Assembly: GCA_009760855.2 (NCBI GenBank) | Contig: WPIO01000219.1 | Location: 126,001 to 190,000 of the forward strand | Length of the DNA stretch: 64,000 bases | From: Cristatella mucedo | Taxonomy: Eukaryota; Bryozoa; Phylactolaemata; Cristatellidae | Reading direction: 5' to 3' | Shown here: positions 56,499-64,000 of the stretch, piece after piece | Layout: every line of letters starts with the position of its first letter | Position numbering within the stretch: position 1 is the stretch's first letter | Notes under the pieces: model-generated | Databases searched by the model: none | What the model was told of the DNA's origin: nothing | What the model saw: the letters and a program-made list of their open reading frames with translations, nothing else | Made by a program: the position numbers and the translations under genes

Positions 56499-56612
56499 CC
56501 ACCATTCAATCGCCTTTTCACTTTGTAGCAAATGTGTAGCCCCTAAAAAGAGATCGAGCTCTCTGAGGGCGCTTTATCAAGTGCATTATTATTATCATTA
56601 TTATTATTAATC
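56499..56612 (+). mobile_element. L2 family A 3' end
   Basis: 'aatgtgtagcccctaaaaag', hairpin and (ATT)n tail to 56611. It meets, tail to tail, the reverse-oriented copy that begins at 56617. Confidence 0.9.
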
Positions 56613-56616
56613 ACCA

Positions 56617-57344
56617 ATAATAGTAATACACTTAATCAAGCGCCCTCAGAAAACTCGATCTCCTTCTAGGCACTTTCCATGTGCAGCAGAAGAAACACGA
56701 TGGAATGTTGAGTGGTGTCTTGTTTGATAAACGACGAGAATAGAATGGTTAGGGGTGAAATGCACATGGTAAACATGCAAGTGTGGTTAGTGGCAGCACG
56801 CGACAGTGGCAGCACACATGAACACATAAATGAGTAATCGCAGGGACCCACTAAATGCTGTCCTAAATAGGTGCATTTACAATTTCCCGTTAAATGTGAT
56901 CACGACAGGACATTTCGCGACTCAAGCCTGGATTGAGCTCCAAGCTTTGCGAGCATGCGAACTAAATGCACAGTCTCCAAAGGATTTGTGGTTTGTACGA
57001 GGTAATTGTAGACTGTTGGATTCCCAAAAGCAGGTGGTACGATGCTTGGCCTGATGGGGGAGTATATCTGAGAGATAGGCTGGAGCCAACGATTGTAGGG
57101 ACCTAAAAGTGAACGACAAAACCTTGAATTCAATCTGTTGCTTGACTGGTAGCCAGTGCAGGTCTGCAAGAAGTGGTGTGACGTGGCAGCTGCGATGCTC
57201 ACGAGTGACAAGCCTAGCTGCAGAGTTTTGCACTAGCTGTATGCGCCTGATTGGACAGGCCGGTAGACCAGGAAGCAGTGAGTTACAGAAGTCAAAACTT
57301 GATGTCACAAATGCACGGACCAACTTGGACTCGGTATCCTTATA
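56617..57344 (-). mobile_element. L2 family A copy, C-terminal domain and 3' end
   Basis: Reverse-complement hairpin at 56637-56680, 3' UTR, then a 133-codon open minus frame (57323-56922): [52 protein letters not shown] frameshift near 56920 precedes the natural end. It is cut at 57344, where the LTR-like repeat begins. Confidence 0.92.
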
Positions 57345-58656
57345 GAACTATAACTAGAACTAGGACTCCGTTTCCACCAGTGCGAAAGGAATACCCAAAC
57401 ACGCCAACTTAAGCACTCTTGCGGAAATTATACTTCTTCACACTGATGCGCGAACCAGAGCCTAAACCCTAACCGGAGAACTAGGACTCCATTTCCTGCT
57501 GTGCGGAAGGAACACCCCAAACACACCAACTTAAGCACTCTTGCGGAGGGAATACTTCCCCACACTGATGCGCGAATCGGAGCCTAAACCCTAACTGGAG
57601 AACTAGGACTCCATTTCCACCTGTACGGCCGGAATACTGCACGCACTCCACCTCAAGCACTCTTTCGGAGGAAATACTTATCCACACTGGGGCTGCTTAC
57701 GTGTATAATAGGAAACGACCAAAATAGACGGAGCCCGAACCAGGGCCTAAACCCTAACCGGAGAGCTAGGACTCGGTTCCCATCAGTGCGGCAGGAATAC
57801 TCCACACACGCCAATTCAGACACTCCTGTGGAGGAAACACGTTTCCACACTTACTCTACTTACATCTATACTGGGGAGCGACCCACATAAACAGAGCTCG
57901 AATCGGAGCCTAAACGCTAACCGGAGAACTAGGACTTCACACACGCCAACTACATCTTGCTCGCCCCGGCTAATCCCTATGCCGAGACCACGTGCTAGCG
58001 CGCACACACAAAACACAAAAGAAACACAGAATTCTAGCTCGAGTGCGATACGACCGTATTCGGTGGGGTCCACCGAATCCTCCTAGCACTGTCTTGTCCT
58101 GTTCCGACCATCGTCGGCGGACAGCCCGCCCTCCTCCCTTGCTTTCAGAGAAACGAGTCCGACGGCGTCGAAGCGCAGAGCCGGACCAAAGACAATAGAC
58201 CATAAGACCAGAAGAGACAAAAGACCCAAAGAGAGCGTCGCTCGACTCTTAAATACTTAGCCGAGACAATGGGGCAAGGGCTTGGTGGTATTGGGCCCGA
58301 CACCTTGGCCCATTACGGTAAGGAATTAATACCGTCCCCAGGCCACTGGAAGGGCACCCCTGTCCCGCTTGAATGGCGAATGGGTTCCAGACGATTCTTT
58401 CTTGGAACGAGTGAAGGCAGAGGTTGACAGGCCAGCCAACATCAATAAGCAACTTCCGCGGGTATCGGACCAATTCTAAAGGCCAAATTGCCACCGCTCG
58501 TCTCAGAGCTACCTGGCTTTCTCTTAAGTGCTTCCTCTCTAACCGCACTGACGCTCCTCTCCGGCACACTGCTCCAGGACAAAGGGGCTCTAGCCCGCCG
58601 CCAAACAGCTCTTGTTCTCGCTAAAATTTAGCCAAGGCCACCAGGGCGCTACGCGT
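57345..58656 (-). repeat. LTR-like/promoter-like repeat, copy 2
   Basis: Opposite-strand relative of 21063-22460. It shares the start 'ggctaaattttagcgagaac' (reverse complement), the TATA-like 'tatttaag' (plus 58248-58255), the leader and the 'ccaccgaatacggtcgtat' block. The minisatellite arm is longer (57355-57960) and the region holding AATAAA in copy 1 is missing, cut at the L2 junction. No pol genes adjacent. Confidence 0.55.
57355..57960. repeat. minisatellite of ~120-165 bp units
   Basis: The block 'ggagaactaggactcc' recurs near 57476, 57598 and 57761, with variants near 57357 and 57922, giving spacings of about 121-163 bp. Units also share 'cactcttgcggagg' and 'gcctaaaccctaaccgg'. In the 21-22 kb copy two units occur in opposite orientations. 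Confidence 0.85.
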
Positions 58657-59334
58657 TTGCAGCACCAACACATGTAGCTGCTAGGTACAGAGCAGCAATG
58701 AGCAAGCCGATCCACCTCTGTCAATTCTGCCGTGGCGTCTCCAACATGTGCATCTGCTTCTCCAGCCTCCACAGCCTCTCAAGCCTACCCAGTCTCTCCT
58801 TCCTGTGCAGACTATTCGATCTGCACACTCCGGCCTAGGCCACGTCACAGCCCACCGGCTGGTCGCAGATCAACGTCGCCGTCATGGCTTGCTCTGGATC
58901 GCAGGCCACCGACTCCGTCGCGGACGCCGCCGACTCTGTTGCAGGCAACTGCCGACTCTGTCGCAGGCCACAGCTGACTCTGTCGCTGACTCCGCCGACT
59001 CTGTAGTGGACTCAAATGTCTCGAACTGAACTCGACTGTCGTGGTTTTTCTTTTCGCTGAATCTCGTTGCAAGAGTGACAGGCTGATGCAACTGAATTAC
59101 TTAGATCGGGGTAGGACACCATCAGAGGATCGTTGCTTTGTGTAAATGGATTGCCTATGGTGACTTCGTTGTCCTCTCACCACCTATGCACCCGAATACT
59201 ACAGGCGAGCACTTGCACGAATGATTACAATGCACTTGCCAAACTTTTTCCAGCTCAGCGTGATGGCACCACCACAGCAAGATATTCCGCTAAAGTGCAG
59301 AGCTAGCAGAAGGGTTGGAACTTCATCTGAAATT
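58657..59334. other. unassigned; short GACTCTGT repeats 58905-59015
   Basis: Four to five imperfect ~23-bp units 'gccgactctgtygcaggc' lie at ~58905-59015. Overlapping ORFs on both strands across this area come from the repeat. No gene recognised. Confidence 0.45.
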
Positions 59335-60353
59335 CTCTCAAGTCACTTGCTGCACGCATTGATGACATCTGCACATGGATGGCAGAAAATTTTCTAAAAC
59401 TAAACAATGATAAAACTAACTTACTAGTTATGGGCAAACCCAGTGTGATTCAGAGACTGGAAACGCTGACTTTCAAAATTGGCTCTGCCAGCATATCTCC
59501 AGTTGAATCAGCTCAAAATATAGGTGTCATATTCCAAAGCGACCTCTCGTTAGACGACCACATCAGCTCCACAGTCAAATCTGCCTATTTTAAGCTTCAT
59601 AACATATCTAAAATTCGGGCTTGTTTACATAAGGATACCACGTCCAAGTTGGTCCATGTATTCGTGACATCCCGTCTTGACTTCTGCAACTAACTGCTTA
59701 CTGGCCTGCCTGCATGTGCGATCAGGCGTTTGCAGCTGGTGCAAAACTCTGCAGCTAGGCTTGTCTGTCGTGAGCGTCGCAGTTGCCACATTACTCCACT
59801 TCTCGCCGACCTGCACTGGCTACCAGTCAAGCAACGGTTTGACTTCAAGGTTTTGTCACTCACTTTTAGGTCTCTTCAATCTATGGCTCCAGCCTATCTT
59901 TCAGATATGCTACCCTATCAGGCCAAGCATCGTACCACCTGCTTTTCGGAATCCAACAGTCTGGAAATACCTTGTACAAACCTTAAATCCTTTGGAGACC
60001 GTGCATTTAGCTCGTATGCTCCCAAAGCCTGGAGCTCACTCTCGACCTGCTTCAGAACATTCCATGACCTGGCCACTTTTCAAAGAAACTTAAAAATACA
60101 CCTATTTAGGACAGCATTTAGGGGGTCCCTGTGATTCGTCCTTGATTTGCTTATGCGTGCTGATACTGTGCATGCTGCCACTAACCACATTTGCATGCTG
60201 ACCCTGTGCATGTCACCCCTAACTATATTATTTATTTTGTTTATTTGTAAGCACGATTTTACTTACCTTTCAATTGCATATCACTTTGCTGCAAACGTAA
60301 AGCGCCTAGAAAGAGATTTAGTTCTCTGAGGGCGCTTTATCAAGTGCAATATA
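59335..60353 (+). mobile_element. L2 family A copy with one nonsense codon
   Basis: Starts just after the YADD region (DDICTWMAENFLKLNNDKTN) and runs to the hairpin at ~60298-60340, ending 'caagtgcaatatatg' with almost no ATT tail. From 59379 to the natural stop at 60132-60134 the frame is continuous except for TAA at 59691-59693, where sister copies have a Ser codon (FCNSLLTGLP). Among the least damaged family A copies, so probably recent. Confidence 0.95.
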
Positions 60354-60974
60354 TGCAGACGTTTTATTTGCCAGAATGATCAAGCGTGAACTCATTCTAT
60401 TGCTAATTTTAAAGGATGACATTGCAAGTCAGTTTACTTATGGGCTCAATAATAGTTACTGTTATATGCCCAAAGGGTGTGCATGGCTAGCTTGTTGCTG
60501 TAATATTCGAGGAACGAGCAAATTCAGATTGGCACTCATAGGGGTTCTTTTGAAAATTATCGAATTATGCGATAGGTAATGTAGAACTTTTTGATGCAAG
60601 TGGTCAAAATTTGCACATGCATTTTTGCAGTTTGATCAGAAAGAGAAGCCAATGGCCATGTTTGGTAGATCTGAAAGCAGGCAGCTATTGCCTTAAGCAG
60701 GAATTGATCCTATAACTTTCATGGTCTAGTTGGCTACTTTCCTAACAATTGAGATTTTGAGATTCTGTTTCATTCATTCAAGCTTTAGAAAGGCACTTTA
60801 TTGCCCGAGCTGAGTGCGGGTTTACTATGTGAATGTAGTTGTTCGTTTAACTTTGGTGGGTTGCCAATAATGATTTATATAGGAGTATGCCACTAGAATG
60901 GGTATCAATTCTTTATCGTACCTGTTTCGTCGTTAGCACTGCTGAAGAAATAATAATTGCGATACGAATAAATA
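60354..60974 (-). other. unassigned; tRNA-like SINE head ~60683-60755
   Basis: In reverse complement 'agtagccaactagaccatga' fits an A box and 'aggatcaattcctgc' a B box. The body is not recognised. Otherwise no feature. Confidence 0.35.
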
Positions 60975-62975
60975 TTTGCTTAGCACCCTCAGAGTAATTA
61001 ATCTCTTTCTACTCACTTTGCAAATGCTGCAAACGAAGCACGTTCATTTGGACATTGGCAACGCCTACAGTTGTAGCAAGCATACTATGGTTGGCACTAA
61101 CATGCACAGTGTCAGCACACATAACCACCCAAAAATAAAAAATCTTAAGGATCCAGCAGGTGCGTTTTTGCATCATTTAAAAAAATGCCGTCAAGTCAGG
61201 AGGATGTCTTGACATCAGCCGGCAGTGAATTCCAGGCTTTGAGAGCATGTGAGCTAGAGGCTTGGTCTCCAAGGGGTTTGAGGTTAGAGGTACAGTTGAA
61301 CAAATTGAGCGAGACAAGCAGATAATAAGATTCCTAGCCTGGCAGGGGAAGTAGTTCTAATAGGTGAGCTAGAGGCAGAAAATGAATGAGACTTGGAATA
61401 AAGTGACAACATCTTGACATTGATATGCTGCTTAATTGGCAGAAGTGAACTCATTGCTTACTGGCCATACCAGCATGTGCGATCAGGCGATTGCAGCTGG
61501 TGCAAAACTCTGCAGCTAGGCTTGTCTGACATGAGCGTTGCAGTTGCCACATCACACTACTTCCCGCCGATCTGCACTGGCTACCAGTCAATCAACGGAT
61601 CGACTTCAAGGTTTTGTTGCTCACTTTTAGGTCCCTTTATTCTTTGGTTCCAGCCTATCTCTCAGATTTACTCCCCCACTAGGCAATGCATCGTAAGGCC
61701 CACTTTTCGGAATCCAACAGTCTACATATACCTCGTACAAGCCTGAAATTCTTTGGAGACCGTGCATTTAGTTTGGATGCTTGCAAAGCCTGGAACTCCT
61801 TCCCGACTTTCGTCAGAATATCCCCTGACTTGAACATTTAAAAATAACTTTAAAAACACACCTGTTTAGGACAGCACTTAGTGGGTGACTGTGATTCGTC
61901 CTTCACGAGCTGATGCATGCTGTCACTGTGCATTCTTACTATAACTACATTTGCATGCTGGCCCTGTATATGTCACCCCTAACCATTTTATTCATTTTGT
62001 TTTTTTATCAAGCGTGATATTACTCACCATTCAATTGCATTGCCCTTCGCCGCAGATGTAAAGCACCTAGAGTGAGAGATTGAGTTCTCTGAGGGCACTT
62101 TATTAAGTGCATTATTATTATAGCAGTGAGCAATGGTTCAATATGAGAACAGGGCTACTTCCGACGGACGAGTCTGGACCCTGAGATTTTCATGAACCAT
62201 AAGTGCCTTATCGCACAGGTCAGAAGATCTACTGCCAGTGAGTTACATAGGCTGACACAGGATGTCACTAGAACATGGATCAGTCTGGACATTGTATCCC
62301 TGCTTAAGGTGGTTCGATTTTTAGCAATTCCATGTAGCTGAAAGTAGGTAGACTTGTTCGTGAATCAGAAGTGATCCTCCAGTGAGAGGTCACATTGGAG
62401 TTGGACCCCTAGACTTCCTGAGGATGTGAGGTATATTAGTAGAGTTAATTTAGAGCTTAAAGCTTGCTAATTTCTGAGTCACTCCAAGTTGGCTGCTACT
62501 AATGAGTTAGTTTTATTGTCAATGAACTCGAGAAAGTTTGAGGTCATCTAAGTCAGTATCAGCAAAACAAGCAGCGTGAAAGTTAAGAGAGTTTTTTACG
62601 TGCTTGAAGGCTGGGAGCTATTAAAGCATAGGTACAGCTGCATCCCTCTGTAGAGAATTCATAGCATAGCCTGGTAATCACATCGGCAAGAGGGAAAATA
62701 TAAACTTGTGAAACATAAGCTGACCAAGAACAGAGCTCTGAGGTTCATCGTACTTCAGTGGTTCCTCTGATGATTGCTGCCTGTTGACATCAAAGTCCCG
62801 GTAACTCTCACTGAGATAGGTACGGCCTAAGCCATTGCCGTGCCGGCGCCAGTGATGCCCAGGCAAGATGAGGTACGCTCGAGAAGGACTTGCTGATCAA
62901 TTGTAGTAAATGCTGCCAATAGATCAAGTAAAACTAGCAGAGAGCTATTCCATAAGCTCGCATTTTTCAGATGGT
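60975..62975 (-). mobile_element. old L2 copy interrupted by family A insertion
   Basis: Right part 62235-62975 (minus) has motif A decayed to LDLLAAFTTID, then GITGAGTAMA, a SSVLGQLMF block for GSVLGPVLF, and a decayed catalytic region to the 'ttacataggctgacacagga' segment. Left part 60975-61440 continues with the end of the C-terminal domain, 3' UTR and hairpin. The middle ~150 bp is lost around the inserted plus-strand copy at 61441-62126. Confidence 0.8.
61441..62126 (+). mobile_element. L2 family A insertion nested in an older L2
   Basis: Starts 'agaagtgaactcattgctta' ([13 protein letters not shown] segment), runs through the C-terminal domain with frameshifts, then 3' UTR, hairpin (~62060-62100) and a short (ATT)n tail. 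Confidence 0.88.
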
Positions 62976-63477
62976 CGTAATAGCTAAGAGTTGGATGGCA
63001 AAACTGCCCTAATAATCCTGTTTGGTCTGTGCCTGGCCCTGGGCTCGGACCTCCTTTCCTCTATCTGCTGGTGCCGAGCTTCAACAATTAAAACGATATC
63101 ATGTCAGCTGCTCCACAAAAGATGGTTCAGACTGGTAGGGATAAGGCACTAGCATGAGCAGGAGTGTGCATTTGTGAGTCAGAAAACGCTTGTTAATGCA
63201 TTCGTGTCCGTGTGTCCTTGCTTGCGATGATGCCCATATGATTGTGTGTGCATGCCTGTGCTGAATTTAGTCTGCTAACCCCCAAGCAGGCATGGTGGCT
63301 AAACCCTGATCTTAGGAGACATGGCAAGAGTTTGTCGCAAAGCTAAAGCATTTTTTTATTCTCCTAGTAAGGCCTTCTTAAATTGATACTTCCTTTTGTT
63401 TGATGGTGCCTAGCTCTGCGTTGACGAAGCAACCCCGAAACATATTTTGATTTAAATCTCTAGAAATTCTTACACTC
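62976..63477. other. nothing recognised
   Basis: No ORF or family identified. Confidence 0.4.
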
Positions 63478-63556
63478 GTCTGTAAATATAAAATGCCAGG
63501 AAAAAGATTGATTTATCTGAGGGCACTATATCAAATGCATTATGAATATTATTATT
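63478..63556 (+). mobile_element. L2 family A 3' end fragment
   Basis: 'aaatgccaggaaaaagattg', 'atctgagggcactatatcaa' and a short ATT tail, a diverged solo 3' end. Confidence 0.7.
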
Positions 63557-64000
63557 CTAAGAGCTGTTAGATGCACTGCTCGCCAGGCCCTGTTGACCTG
63601 TTCTAAAGCCTTGACCTCTCTAGTACCTCTAAAACATGTGACCATCCATAGCAAAAGTGATAAGCCGCTGCCACTAAAGCCGACACCGAGCATTGACGCA
63701 TTGAAGGTGCATTTCTTGGCATCATAATTTTGCGAAACCCAAAAAACAGGTCTCTTAATCTCAAGGGAAAGTAAGCCCCTATTGCACACCGAAGGTACCA
63801 TCCTGGAAATTTTCCGGAGAAGCGCTCTCAGGTCACGGGTTTGCATGGCTGCAGTGTCAATTGAGGCAGCCTGACACCAACCCCCCCCCCGTTCAGCCCG
63901 ACAGAAAAAGGGGGCTTTAGCACCCCTCCAGTTTGTCCCTATTGCTACAAGCACGTTGTATCGGCTACCACGTGTGGATAGAGCTTGACATCGAATGCAG
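63557..64000. other. unassigned; 142-codon minus ORF
   Basis: A minus-strand ORF at 63954-63526 has no recognisable domain, overlaps the LINE tail at its end and includes a poly-C/G run. Probably chance. Confidence 0.3.

Noticed and set aside
63526-63954. 142-codon minus-strand ORF
   Set aside because: Includes a poly-C/G run and overlaps a LINE tail; no domain recognised.
1-64000. CRISPR arrays, bacterial operons, riboswitches
   Set aside because: All regular repeats seen are microsatellites, minisatellites or dispersed retroelements; the sequence is animal nuclear DNA.

Overview
This is a metazoan nuclear window made almost entirely of decayed transposable elements, with no intact host gene. 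Two facts point to a lophotrochozoan, most likely a mollusc (gastropod- or chiton-like). First, 45.9-49.8 kb carries a decayed nuclear copy of mitochondrial DNA (numt). Read on the minus strand its order is nd1, trnP-like, nd6, cob, trnT-like, nd4L, nd4, with all protein genes on one strand and trnT opposed. That is the Katharina-like molluscan order; arthropod and annelid orders differ. It reads best with the invertebrate mitochondrial code (TGA=Trp, AGR=Ser). Second, the window is saturated with L2-clade LINEs and tRNA-derived SINEs. Homology calls rest on reading translated frames by eye; no alignment or search was run.

Two L2 families dominate. Family A ends in a GC-rich hairpin followed by (ATT)n; its longest open copy is at 12.3-13.9 kb. 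Family B ends in (ATTAC)n; its best copy is at 19.2-20.3 kb. About thirty insertions occur on both strands, most 5'-truncated, several nested in one another. SINE family 1 has a tRNA head, a unique body and sometimes an (ATTT)n tail. SINE family 2 has a tRNA head joined to the same 3' hairpin as L2 family A, so it probably borrows that LINE's machinery.

Other elements: a Ty3/Gypsy pol remnant (33.5-35.0 kb, minus), a Tigger/pogo transposase remnant (43.2-44.8 kb, plus), a hAT transposase remnant (38.5-39.5 kb, plus), two copies of a 1.3-1.4 kb LTR-like or promoter-like repeat with an internal minisatellite (21.1-22.5 and 57.3-58.7 kb), and a 2.9 kb segment bounded by ~140 bp inverted repeats carrying a 16 bp palindrome (3.25-6.18 kb), next to an orphan 190-codon ORF.

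Candidate host sequence is limited to two places. A GC-rich exon-like block at 54.6-55.0 kb encodes a death effector domain and has an in-frame stop just after it. A minus-strand pair of open exons at 51.4-52.1 kb ends in a stop followed by a poly(A) signal; its product is not recognised. Long simple repeats lie at 0.9, 11.0, 17.4, 38.4 and 54.3 kb.
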